DNA from: Rotaria sp. Silwood1
Lineage: Eukaryota; Rotifera; Eurotatoria; Philodinida; Philodinidae
Length of the DNA stretch: 64,000 nucleotides
Direction of reading: 5' to 3'
NCBI GenBank assembly: GCA_905250075.1
Contig: CAJNOP010000045.1
Coordinates: 916,017 to 980,016 of the forward strand
Within the stretch, counting starts at the first letter, position 1. Each line of letters opens with the position of its first letter. The position numbers and the translations under genes were made by a program. Below the pieces are notes generated by a model that was not told the origin of the DNA, did no database searches, and saw only the letters and a list, made by a program, of their open reading frames with translations. Positions 25,752 to 36,284 of the stretch are shown here, piece after piece.

Positions 25752-27963
25752 ATGGGAATTTTACGCAAATTTTTATTATTTATTCTTATCGTATGTTACA
25801 TTTCAATTGCATATGGTAAACAAAAAACAGTTAAAGATACTGTTGTCGATGGAGCTACACACATTAAAGATACTGTTGTCGATGAAGCTACACACATTAA
25901 AGATACGGTTGTCGATGGGGCTACACACATCAAAGATACAGTTTCGGATGGTGTTAAAACTGGAGCAAAATTAGCAAGTGATGCTGCTAAAACTGGAGCA
26001 AAATTTGCAAGTGATGCTGCTAAAACTGCTGGTTAGTTAAGAAATAGTTATTTTTGCATTAGAGAAAGAGAAGACTTATTAGAAATTTTCTAAAATTAAT
26101 TCTAATCTCTTATACGAATGATCAAATTAGAATTTGTATAGTTTTAATTAGCTAAATAGATTTTAAATACTTATTATTATCAACTAGTATTCGTACCAGA
26201 ATAATAGAGTGATAAATATAAGTTCAATAAGTTGACAAAGGTAACAGCTATCTACCTGCAGTTGTTAGTAATCGCAACATCAGATCTCCGGACATGGTTT
26301 TTGATCGGATATTATATAAGACAAATTGATTTCAAAATTTTTTATGTTTCCAAGGCATTAAAAAAAAATATTGAATGAAAATGGTATTCCATTTATATTC
26401 ATTTGATCTTATATAATATAAGAAAAACGAAACCTCCGACTTTTTCATCTTTCGATTTCTGAAAACAGCAGATCAATAATTGTTGTTATTGTTAAGTTTT
26501 AAAGATTACATCTACTTCTCTGTAGCTCTGATACGAACATTAGTTCTTTAATTTTATTTAATTAATATATTTTTCTTCGTAGGTGATTATGTAGCTGATG
26601 CTGCTTCATCAGCAGCTAAAGTTGGTCAAGAAGCAGCGGCCGATGCTGCTAAAGCAACAAAAGAATATACTGCTGCTGGTGCTCACAAAACTCAAGAAGT
26701 TTTTAACGAATACGTAAGAGAAAGAAAAATTTATTAGTAGACTATATTGAAAATTTTGAAGGTTGTACCGGCTGCTTCTGATACATTCCATACAGTAAAA
26801 GAGAAAGTTGCTGAGGCAGCTCATGCCACTGCTGAAAAAACACAAGAAGTATACAATGAATATGTTCTTCCTACAGCACATGCTGGTATTGAAAAAACTC
26901 AAGAAGTATTTAATGAATATGTAAGATAAGAAAAAATCTATTCATAGACTATATTGAAAATTTTAAAAGGTTGTACCGGCTGCTTCTGATACATTCCATA
27001 CAGTAAAAGATAAAGTTGCTGAGGCAGCTCATGCCACTGCTGAAAAAACACAAGAAGTATACAATGACTATGTTGCACCAACAGCTGCCGCGGGTAGGGA
27101 AACAAAGATTCTTTATTTTGTTGAATTAAATGAAATTATTCTCTTTTTTTTTAAGGTGCTGAAATCGTGAAAGTGCGTATCATCAATTAAAGTAAACTTC
27201 GTTAGTATTATCTTTCTTTAGGAAAAAGTTCGTGAGGCCACTGATGTTCTCAAAGAAAAAACAGCTGAAGCAACTGATATTCTTAAAGAAAAAGCTACTG
27301 AAGCAGCTAAAGTTGGTACAGAATATGCTGAAATAATTAGTGAAAAAGCTGCTACAGCTGCTGAAGCAGGTAGTGAGTATTTAGCACAAGGTGCTGAAAT
27401 TGTCAAGGAGAAGGCTACGTAAGTTTTGATGTTATTTAAAATCTTTTTTTTTAATTCAATAAATAAATTCTTTTCTTTGTTCAGAGAATATGCTGAAGAA
27501 TTTCTCAAACAAGGTCAAACTTTCAAAGAAGTAGCTAAAGAAAAATTAGATGATGCTGCTGGTGAAACAATCAAAAGTAGGTTTTTAAAAACAAAAACGA
27601 GAAATGCAGAAAACGATTAAGACTTTTGTTACTTTGTATAGGTGCAAAAGAATTTGCTTCTGAAGCTTACAAAACTACTAGTGAATATACAGCTCAAGCT
27701 GGTGAAATGTTAAAAGAAAAAGTTCCAGAAGCCATTGAAGGTTTGACGATAGAAATTAAAGAACAAAAAAAAAAATCATCGATTGTCTTTTTTTCTTTCT
27801 TTTAGCTGGAAAAGAATATGCAGCCAAGGCTGTTGAAATGGGTCAAGAATATGGCAAAGAAGCACTTGAAAAAACTGAAAAATATGTTGAACAAGTATAT
27901 GAGGCTGGTAAAGAAAAAGCTGAAGAACTTTTTAAAGATGCTAAGAAGAAACTGGAATTATAA
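25752..27963 (+). CDS. secretory LEA-like repeat protein
   Basis: Nine exons (25752-26031, 26583-26713, 26762-26920, 26970-27093, 27156-27172, 27222-27418, 27485-27576, 27642-27740, 27806-27963) join in phase to 418 residues. Residues 1-21 (MGILRKFLLFILIVCYISIAYG) look like a signal peptide. The earlier in-frame TTG at 25683 is not used as a start. Residues 28-65 hold three copies of KDTVVDGATHI and a related fourth, then two KTGAKxASDAA units. The middle holds duplicated VPAASDTFHTVKxKVAEAAH segments, and the end has KEK..EA 11-mers. The chain ends KKKLEL. Composition is Ala/Lys/Glu-rich with almost no Cys or Trp, typical of group 3 LEA proteins. The inferred role is desiccation protection in the ER or secretory pathway. 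Exon 5 is only 17 nt. An Adineta-type secreted LEA is the nearest family I know. Confidence 0.87.
25832..25930 (+). repeat. 33-bp coding minisatellite (3 copies)
   Basis: Three 33-bp units starting AAAGATACTGTTGTCGATG, differing at a few bases, encode KDTVVDGATHI-type 11-mers. Two further 33-bp units (25951-26016) encode GAKxASDAAKT. The unit length equals one LEA 11-residue repeat, so slippage or unequal exchange would lengthen the helix in register. Confidence 0.85.
26714..27093 (+). repeat. tandem duplication of intron plus exon in second LEA gene
   Basis: Two intron-exon units are nearly identical: intron 26714-26761 with exon 26762 onward, and intron 26921-26969 with exon 26970 onward. 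Both introns share the block AGACTATATTGAAAATTTT. Both exons share GTTGTACCGGCTGCTTCTGA and about 115 further bases with only a few differences. The first copy has an extra segment encoding LPTAHAGIEKTQEVFNEY before its donor. Confidence 0.9.
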
Positions 27964-28596
27964 AGTCAAAAAACTGATCTTACATCATGTTTATTTTATA
28001 TATTATATTCAAGTCTGATGTGTTTGTTGTTGATTTTCAGGAAAAAAAGACAATTTCCCGTTTGTGTATAAAAAATGTTGTAGACAGCTTGTATCAATCA
28101 ATGTTTGTGGATTTTTTTTTTCTTCTTTATACTTATTCTTATAAATATTCAAGCGTATGTGTTTATTGCACATTTTAATGTAGCTCAACTTCTCCTTATT
28201 TTTTTCCTTCTATCAGAAAAAGCAATATATATACTCGGCATTTACTGAGTTAAGCTTTTTGATATTTTATTTTTATGCACATACTTTTTTCTTTCATCAA
28301 ACTTTGTCTTGTTCTTTCGCATCGATCAATCAAGGATGAAGAATATATTGAAAACGATATACTTACTTTTTTTTTCATTCCGGAACTTTCTAAATCGAAA
28401 AGGTAGTTGATGTCACCACTATCGATGACATGTAAAATCGCGTCAATCTCTCATTGGTTGCTTTTATGCTCCTTCTCATGTAAAGCAAGTTACATATATT
28501 TGTCCTTCACTCATTCGAACCATCATTTCATTTTCAACAATTTTAAATTGCAGATTGCGTCTTTTTTTTTAATTTCTTATTCACTTTTACTAAACG
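27964..28596. other. spacer between second LEA gene and ERp29
   Basis: AT-rich. It holds the LEA 3' UTR and a 3' splice acceptor, TTTTAAATTGCAG, ending at 28553, which is 43 nt before the ERp29 ATG. Short frames here are not supported as genes. Confidence 0.55.
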
Positions 28597-29838
28597 ATGA
28601 AATTTCTTTATTCATTTTGTGCTGCACTCTTCTTACTAATTACATCAAACAAAGCTCATACACCGGGAACAGTAACTGTTGATAAATATACATTTGATAA
28701 AATCATACGTAATTTTGATGCCGTCTTAGCAAAATTTGATGATAAATATCGTATGTATTATTACTTTTTTTTTTGTCAAGAGAACTTCTATTAAATTTAA
28801 ATTTGATTGTTTTCTTTTTCAGCTTATGGTGATAAACAAGATGAATTTAAGAAATTTGCTGAAAGTGTAGCTAATACAAAAAATCTTCTTTTAGCTGAAA
28901 TTCCAATAACAGATTATGGTGATAAAGAAAATGAAGAATTAGCTAAAGAATATAGTGTAACGAAGGCAGATTTTCCAGCATATAAATTATTTCTTAAAGG
29001 AAAATCTAAACCAATTGATTATACAGGTGATAATACTGAAAATGATCTTAAACGTTTTCTTTCACAAAATACAGGTAAAATGAAAACGAAAAATTAGGTT
29101 TTAAATTTAGAAAAAAAAAATTTATTATTATTTTCAGATCTTTGGTTTGGTTTACCCGGTACACTTGAGCTATTAGATCGTATATCCCGAGAATTTTTCG
29201 ATGCATCATCAGCAAATGATGAAACAAATCAAAAATCATTACTTGAAAAAGCACGAGAATTAGTTAAAGGTTTAACTGATAAAAAAGATCAAAAGAGGTA
29301 TGAAGAAAAAAAAAAGAATGTATGTCTTTTTAAAATACATTTGACTATTTATCTTATGATAGTGGTGAATCTTATATAAAGATCATGGAAACAGTTGTTA
29401 AACAAGGTGTTGAATTTCTTAAACGTGAAGGACGACGTGTACAAAATTTATTGAAAGGAAAGGTAATTAGAAAATTTAAACTTAGTAAAAATTAATAATA
29501 TGCTAATGTTTGAGAAATATTTTTTGCTATGAAATTGATCTTTACAAGTATTATGTTAAATTAATATATTGATGTTTTTGATAAAATGAATGAAAGATTT
29601 TGAATTTCGTAATGAGCTTGATATTTTAATTCTGAGTTTCTATTTATGATTATACTTTATAATTTTATTTTAGATTACCAGTGAAAAAAGAGAAGAATTA
29701 CAACATCGTGCAAATATTCTTCTTTCATTTAAATCACTTAAAGAATCTGTAACTGAAACAGTTGAAACAATTAAAGATAAAGTTGTTGATGCTGCTGAAA
29801 CAATCAAAGAAACTGTCACTGGCGAAAAAGATCTATAA
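28597..29838 (+). CDS. ERP29: ERp29-like ER chaperone with LEA-like C-terminal extension
   Basis: ERp29 (Windbeutel in flies) is a redox-inactive PDI-family chaperone of the ER lumen that helps secretory proteins fold. Five exons (28597-28750, 28823-29074, 29138-29297, 29363-29462, 29674-29838) join in phase to 276 residues (human 261). Residues 1-20 (MKFLYSFCAALFLLITSNKA) are a signal peptide. The thioredoxin-like domain follows (VLAKFDDKYPYGDKQDEFKK, AEIPITDYGDKENEELA) with no CxxC motif. The helical D domain is at about residues 140-242 (LWFGLPGTLELLDRI, ESYIKIMETVVKQGVEF, EKREELQHRANILLSFK). Where vertebrate ERp29 runs almost directly to KEEL, this protein has about 30 more residues (243-272) of LEA-like TVETIKDKVVDAAETIKETV and ends EKDL. 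No cysteine is visible after the signal peptide, so the single conserved cysteine of vertebrate ERp29 appears to be absent. Confidence 0.93.
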
Positions 29839-31092
29839 ATCAAAATCAATATCTTCTAACGAATAGACTTACATAGAAAAATTAGATTTTAATGTAATTT
29901 GTTGTGTCTTTCAATAAGGATAAGTGATGGAGGAGTATTGAAAACGAAAAACAACAATTGAATAAAATGGTTATGTTTGATTACATTCCTAACTGTTTGT
30001 GCTGTTTTTGTGTGTAGTGAAATCGTAGTTGTTTTTTTGTGCTTTTTGTTTTTTTTTTTGTGAATGCAATACATTTGACATGCAAAGAAAATAAAACATT
30101 AGTCCACTCAAGACCCTAAATCGACGTGAAGCTACCATAACGACCACTCCTATTATAGATATAATCCACCAATGAAAAAAACCAGCATAAAATACCTAAC
30201 ACAATCCAACAAATACCAACATATTTTCCTTAGTTACCAAAGTATACTTGTTGAAAAACACCAAGCCCAAGGAGCCCCACAAGCAAATGTAAATTTTAGA
30301 ATTCTTACAAAAAAAGCAACAACTTCTATCATCATAATACTCCTGACCTTTACGTAAAACAAAGCTTATCGCCGTCTCCTCAGTTCCTCTATACCACAGC
30401 ATGCCATACCATACAAGATATGATAGCCGAAGCTATAATTTCATACTGTATTGAATGTCACAAACGTTCCATGCAGTACATAGCCCAACACAACACGATT
30501 TCCTCATCAAAGATAAGCTATCAGGAATGATGACTAATCTTATAATGAACAGTGCTTTCACTGAGTTCCCGCATGTTCGCTACTTTTAAGACGTGCAATA
30601 TATCGAAAATTTAGATCTTGAAATTATTCTATCATATTTATCTATCGTCACACTTGTGAGGAGATCAACGATGTCATTAACGACAAATCATCCAATACAA
30701 AAGTGCAGGAAAAATTCAAAACTAACTATTTACTTCCTCCTCAGCGTACCTCAGCAGTAAAGACAAAACTATTCAATCCATTAATATTTTGAATCATCTC
30801 ACAAAACAGTACACCATCCCACAGGAAAACTCACTACTCAACGTTAAAAAAATCTACTGAATCCTATAAACAGACACATAGGACCACCAGCTAGATCTCA
30901 AAAACTACCCAGACCCCAGACCTTAAAATAACCTTCAACTCACCATAAAGCACTGCATCCAACGCACATATCTTTCACTTAAACCGAAAAGAGTTAGATA
31001 AAAAAAAATACTTTACTGTACTCGAACATTACAGTATTCATTTAAGGATTGTCTTCCACCTTCTACCTCATTTCCGAGACCGTATGCACACA
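29839..31092. other. gene-free, G-poor region after ERp29
   Basis: The first ~250 bases hold the ERp29 3' UTR (AATAAA near 29958 and 30090). From about 30110 to 31020 the plus strand becomes rich in A and C and poor in G, unlike its neighbours. No intact frame or terminal repeat was found. It may be a decayed mobile element. Confidence 0.5.
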
Positions 31093-32290
31093 TGATTCGA
31101 TGCGCAACTCGATGTTGTATCAAATTCACTAGTCCTTCTCCCCTGACAATTAGTTTCACAAAGAAAAAAAATTCTGTCTATAACTGGACTAGCGTACCTT
31201 TGTTTATACTTGGGGCTCTATTCATTCTCGAACTCATAGCCGAGAGAGAAGTTATATATCATTTTATTTGTAATTCAATGCTCTTTCAAACTCACTAGTC
31301 TTTCTCTCTTGGGAATCAGTTTAGTACAGAAAAAAATTAATTTTTTTTTCAGTTTACTTTTGTACTATTGTTTATTCTTGGGACCGTGCGCGCTGTCAAA
31401 CTGATCGCCAAGAAAGAAGTTGTACATAATTCGATTCGCATTTGAAAGCTGTATCAAGTTCACAAGTTTTTCTCTCTCAGGAATGAGTCCCATAGCCAAA
31501 AATAGTTAGTTTTGTAATTGTACTTTTGTACGATTGTTCCAGTTTTTCGAAGGGATCTAACTTTCAAGCTCATTGCCCAGAGAGGAGTTGTGTATTAAGA
31601 AAAGCAGAATCGTATGCTCTTGGATATTCATGAGGTTTTCTCTCTCAGCCATGAGTTTAAAAGTGAAAAGATGGTTTAAATGATTCCAGGAAAGCAGGGC
31701 TTGGCGTCTGTGACAGTGAATCCTACGTTCGATTTCATCACCGATAGAGTGGTTGTAATTCAATCGATGAAGAATCGTATGGTGTAGTATATTCATTAGA
31801 TTTTATTATGGACCATGAGTTTTACGCGGATAAAAGTAGTTACAATAACTGTAACAGAATTCTGCTGTGAGGATTTCACTAATGGTGTCCACCTTCTATT
31901 TGATTGCTTAGGTGGTAGTTGTGTGCCTTACGATTTAGAATAAAGTGGTATGTCATCCTGAACAGTTGTTCTATGTTGGCGATGGGCTTGATGGAAAGAA
32001 GAAAAATGTTCCTTGAGTGTTTTTTAGAGTGGCATTGTACATGCACTGAAAATGGTTTGAAATTTGAACCCCATTGGGGCAGTAGTTGTTTGTCGTTTCT
32101 TCAGAAACCGATTCTCTATGATGTTAATCTGCTGACCTATGCCAGCGATGTGTTTTACAAGATGTGTGTATTTTTTTGTGTTCTCGGTTCACATCGTATC
32201 CTGAAGAGAACCATCAAAATGGTTTGATTTCAAATTTCTATAGCAATTTTCTGGTGAAATGTTCCACAGTTTAAAAATCGATAATAGATA
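31093..32290. repeat. decayed ~166-bp tandem repeat
   Basis: A block of the form ATTCGAT..TGTAT.AA.TTCACTAGTYTTTCTCTCT..GGAATGAGTTT recurs at about 31093, 31258, 31424, 31591 and 31758, a spacing of 165-167 bp. Weaker traces continue near 31925 and 32091. The units are much diverged (perhaps 60-75% alike), so the array is old. Each unit also holds a shared GAACTCATAGCCGAGAGAGA-like block (31228, 31401, 31567). Confidence 0.7.
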
Positions 32291-33180
32291 TTAGTGACGA
32301 CGGTCTGATAAATGGGTCAATGCTGGTTGCCGCTGTAATGCATTAGAGAGACCCAGAAAGGTCTTGAATTAATGCCGCATCTTATATGCCCGAAAGTATA
32401 CGCATTCAGTTCTGTCAGAAGTTCAGGAATTGAGAAATAGATTTGACTAGCCTAAAGCCCATTTCGAGCTTTTTTTATACATTCATGTCAAACACAAGGT
32501 CCACATTTGATCTTGAGAGTTATCGGGGACGAAAAAGTTACAACACTTGGCCATTTCAAGTGCTCCAGAAAAGATGAGTAACTTTTATACAGAATTTTTT
32601 AGATGTAATCGCAATAACTTGTTTTTTTTTTTGTAAAGATTCACTGCAAAGTATTAAATAAAATCGTTTTAACTCTTTTATTCCAAACATAAAAGTTGAC
32701 AGCTGCAAAAAAATTCTAAAAGACAACAGCGTGGTCAATTTTCGAAACAAAATGTTAATTTTTTCAATTTCAATTTTTTGTATGCTACGATATGAGCATG
32801 TAATTAGTTACTTTGTAGCGGTCAAATATCTCTGTCTTCCTCAAATTGTCAATAATAATTCACTTTAGAATTAGCTGAAAGTGAATTATTATTTTACGCT
32901 TGCTACTAAAACCACCATTTTTCGAGCGAATGTTTGAACACTGGTTAAAAAAATCCTTATAGCTCTGCAAAAGCAGCATATCAGCAGACGTTCAATAGTC
33001 TTATTATACTCAATAGCGTCTTTACTTTTAATCGGCTGAATGCAAGGTTGAAATTGCACATTCCATTCAGTTTAGTTCATAAAGAAATTGGGATTTCTTT
33101 TGTAACGCTATGTTTGGACGAATTTTGTGAGATACTAGAGGACAGAACGAATTCGATAACATTAGACATCTGATTTGCAC
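32291..33180. other. intergenic, nothing recognised
   Basis: Moderately AT-rich, no gene seen. A short inverted repeat around 32860-32900 (GTGAATTATTATT against AATAATTCACTTT) is the only structure noticed. Confidence 0.45.
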
Positions 33181-33415
33181 ATACCCAGGACGAGCATTAC
33201 GACAGTCGTAAACGGTCGTATACAACCTTATTCCGCCATATTACTTGCCGTCAGAATTACGGCCGTAAATCGTCGTGTCGTATACGATGAAATACGACTT
33301 GTTACGACCATCGCAAGTGTTCGTACGGAGTCGTATACAATTTAGATTGTGATTATATTTCATGCAAGCTTTTGCTACCTATCCCCACTCTCCAAAAAAA
33401 AAGAAAAACTCATAG

Positions 33416-33558
33416 TTGGGATGTCCAGGCTGACTGGAGTCCTCAATTCTTTTTTTCTCATACAGATTCGATGATATATCATCGTATTGTTTCGGTATAT
33501 CATCAAGGTGGCATGAGAAAAATAGAATTAGGACCTGCAGCCAAATTGCACATCCCAA
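33416..33558. mobile_element. 143-bp hairpin element (MITE-like)
   Basis: TTGGGATGTCCAGGCTGAC at the left faces TTGCACATCCCAA at the right. The inner parts also pair: GTCCTCAATTCTTTTTTTCT against GAGAAAAATAGAATTAGGAC, and GATGATATATCATCG around the turn. The whole segment could fold into one hairpin. Confidence 0.7.
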
Positions 33559-33787
33559 TTTAATTAAATTGATACTAAAATATTTTATTTATGCTTTTTA
33601 ATAATCTACAAAATAAAAGCTAACATATACTTCATCTAAAAAAAAAATATGTAATCTAAAGATAACATAATGAACTTTATTTAATCTAAAATTAAAAATT
33701 GAAATATATTTAAACTAAAAATAAAAAATAAAATTTATTTAATCTAAAAGTAAAAAATAAAAGTGATCAAATAGCAATTGTACTACA

Positions 33788-35835
33788 GTCGAAAAACCAA
33801 ATGTCAGATCGTGTAAGATCCAATAAGATCTTACCATTATAAAGTTTTTCCTATGATCTTGCTACAACATCGGACAATATCCTATGTGTTCATTTTTTTA
33901 AAAGATGTCCTCAGATTTTGATTGTACGGTGTCAGTAAATAACAGTACAAGATTCAAAGATTAAGACAATTATAAGGACAGACTGCATGTTTCTTGTCAG
34001 ATCTTCATAGATCATATAAGATCCAAAATAAAGAAACATACACGGTATATAATGTAGATCTTACTTATTATTATCTGATCGTGTATGGTCTGTCCTGCTC
34101 TTTCACTTATTCGAGAATAGTTGATTCCATCAGCTTTCCGATGAAGAACAGTACCCGGAAAAAAAGGATCGAGCAGTATACCTCATTTATTTTTCTTCTT
34201 TTTCTATACTATTATTGTAGAAAACGGTTATTTTTATTTCTCATCTTTCTATATTAACAATATACAAAACGGTTACTTGTATTCCTATTTTTCTGTAGTG
34301 ATAAAATAGTAAATCCTGTTTATTTTTTATTTTTTTATATTGATAATATAGAAACAGTAAGTGTTTGTCTTATTTGTCGATAACGATAACATAGAAAATG
34401 CTAATTTTTACTTCTTATTTTTCTACATTACTAATATGGCAAATCTTAAATTTTATTTCTTATTTTTCTATATTGTTGACACAGAAAATCTTATTTTTTT
34501 ATTTTTCATTTTTCTATATTGATAATATAGAATATCATAATTTATATTTCTTTGTTGTCTATATTAGTTATATAAATAACAGTTTGTTTTATATCTTCGT
34601 TTTCTATATTGGTAACATAGAAGATCCTTTTTTTTATTTTTCTATTATTATCACTATAAATAAGTAAGAATTAAAAAATAAGATTTTCTATATTATTAAT
34701 ATAGAAAAATGAGAAATAAAAATTGTTTTTTCTATATTACCAATATAAAAAATCAAAAATAATAATAAGATTTTCTAAACTACCAATTTAGGAAAACAAG
34801 AAATGCAAATTAAGATTCTTATACTATTGATATAGAAAACTAAGAAATAAAACCAACTATTATCTATATTATCAATATAGAAAAATAAAAAAATAGGACT
34901 TTCTACATCAGCAATATAGGAAAATGAGAAATCGAAAGTAGCATTTTCTATATTATCATTTTAGAAAAGTAAGACAGAAAACTAACTGTTTCTATATCAT
35001 CAATATAGAAAAAATATATATAAAATCTGATTTTCTATATTATGAATATACAAAATAAAAACAATAAAGCTAACTGTTATCTATATTGTCAAGATAGAAA
35101 AAGAAGAAATAGAAATGAGAAATTCTATGCTACCAGTATAGAAAATGAAAAATAATGAATAGGATTTTATGTAATATCAAATATAGAAAAATAAAAAGTA
35201 AAAATTAAGATTTTCTATAGTATCACTACAGAAAAGTAAAAAATGAAAATTAGGATTTTCAATTTTATTAAATATAGAAAGATGAAAATTAAATTACCAT
35301 TTCCTATGCTATCAGTTTAGGAAGATAAGAAATTGAAAATTCAAATTTTCTATATTACTAATATAGAAAAATAAGAAATGAAAGTGAAGATTTTCTATGT
35401 AATCAAAAGAGAAAAGTACGAGAACAAATTAGGTGTACAGCTTAGTCCTGTTTTTTAACCACTCCTCTTCATAGTAAAACTACTGAAACCAACAATTATC
35501 GAATAAGTTAAAGAACAGGAGAGACCATACACCATCAGATAAGAATAGACAAGATCTACATAATGCACTGTCATATGTTTCTTTTTACATGAATCTTATA
35601 TGATCTGATAAGACCTGAGGAGAAACATTCAGCCTGTACTTATACGTTTCTTAATCTTTAAATCTTGTAAGATTTTTGCTAACATCTTATGGTCAGAATC
35701 TGAGGAAATCTTTAAAAAAGTGAACACATACGAAATCATATGCTCTTGTGACAAGCTCATAGAGAAAATCTTATAAGGGTAAGATCTTTTCAGATCTTGC
35801 ATGATCATGATCTGATGTCAGGTTTTTAACCTGGG
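33788..35835. mobile_element. 2-kb foldback element with arrayed AT palindromes
   Basis: Two arms of about 380 bp (33788-34165 and 35445-35835) are inverted copies. Matching blocks include ATGTCAGATCRTG, AAGATCTTACCMTTATAA, TATGTGTTCAYTTTTTTAAA, GATCATATAAGATYCA and GTGTATGGTCTSTCCTG. Between them lies an inverted array of units with a TTTTCTATATT-nnn-AATATAGAAAA core, changing direction near 34675. This is the layout of foldback transposons whose arms hold tandem subrepeats. No coding sequence is present. Confidence 0.85.
34195..35430. repeat. array of ~57-bp units with TTTCTATATT/AATATAGAAA palindromes
   Basis: About 8 units in one direction (34195-34670) and about 13 in the opposite direction (34680-35430). 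Each has a small palindrome joined to a TTATTTTTATTTC-type spacer or its inverse. The units are diverged but the palindromic core is kept. Confidence 0.85.
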
Positions 35836-35884
35836 AATTTACGACTAACTTACAACCATATAGGGTCGTATACTACACTTGTAC

Positions 35885-36190
35885 TAGAGATGTCCATGAC
35901 GGTGGCGGCGCGGAGAGATTTTTTAAATACCATCGTGGCAGCGGTCGATTTCTTAGGATGAAATCTTTAAAACTCACGAATTTTCAAGAAATCTTGGTAT
36001 TCATATCCGCTATGTGGCAAGACTCAACAAATTTGACCGACTACTAGGAGTTATTTCTGTTCGGACAAATCATAAGATCCAAAGTCAACAAAATTGCTTG
36101 AACATGGCTGCGAAAGCGGTGCGGTCGCTTGTTGTCAGAGTTCATCGTGATGCGGTGGTGGTGAACTTTCAACAGCGATGAACATCTCTG
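35885..36190. mobile_element. 306-bp hAT-type MITE with 8-bp target duplication
   Basis: The left end TAGAGATGTCCATGACG and the right end CGATGAACATCTCTG are inverted copies. It is flanked by ACTTGTAC (35877-35884) and ATTTGTAC (36191-36198), which match at 7 of 8 positions. An 8-bp duplication and a CAGAGATG-type end are hallmarks of the hAT superfamily. It is GC-rich against its surroundings (for example GACGGTGGCGGCGCGGAG), has no coding capacity, and interrupts the right arm of the 33181-36284 element. Confidence 0.8.
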
Positions 36191-36284
36191 ATTTGTACAC
36201 GACAGTCATTTATCTTCAACGTATACGTTGATCGTATTTGAACGTACGGCATCGTATACGATCGTGCTTTTTCGACCTGGGTAT

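Larger units (their letters stand above)
33181..36284. mobile_element. 3.1-kb terminal-inverted-repeat element with nested insertions
   Basis: The left end ATACCCAGGACGAGC and the right end GTGCTTTTTCGACCTGGGTAT are inverted copies (ATACCCAGGWCGA). Inside both ends lie many short TACGAC / GTCGTATAC motifs in both orientations (33196-33345, 35840-35876, 36199-36265). No transposase frame was found. At least three other elements lie within it (33416-33558, 33788-35835, 35885-36190). A target-site duplication is not clear. Confidence 0.75.

Noticed and set aside
30172..30402. Two overlapping ~60-70-residue frames on opposite strands
   Set aside because: Both lie in the skewed G-poor segment and show no family features.
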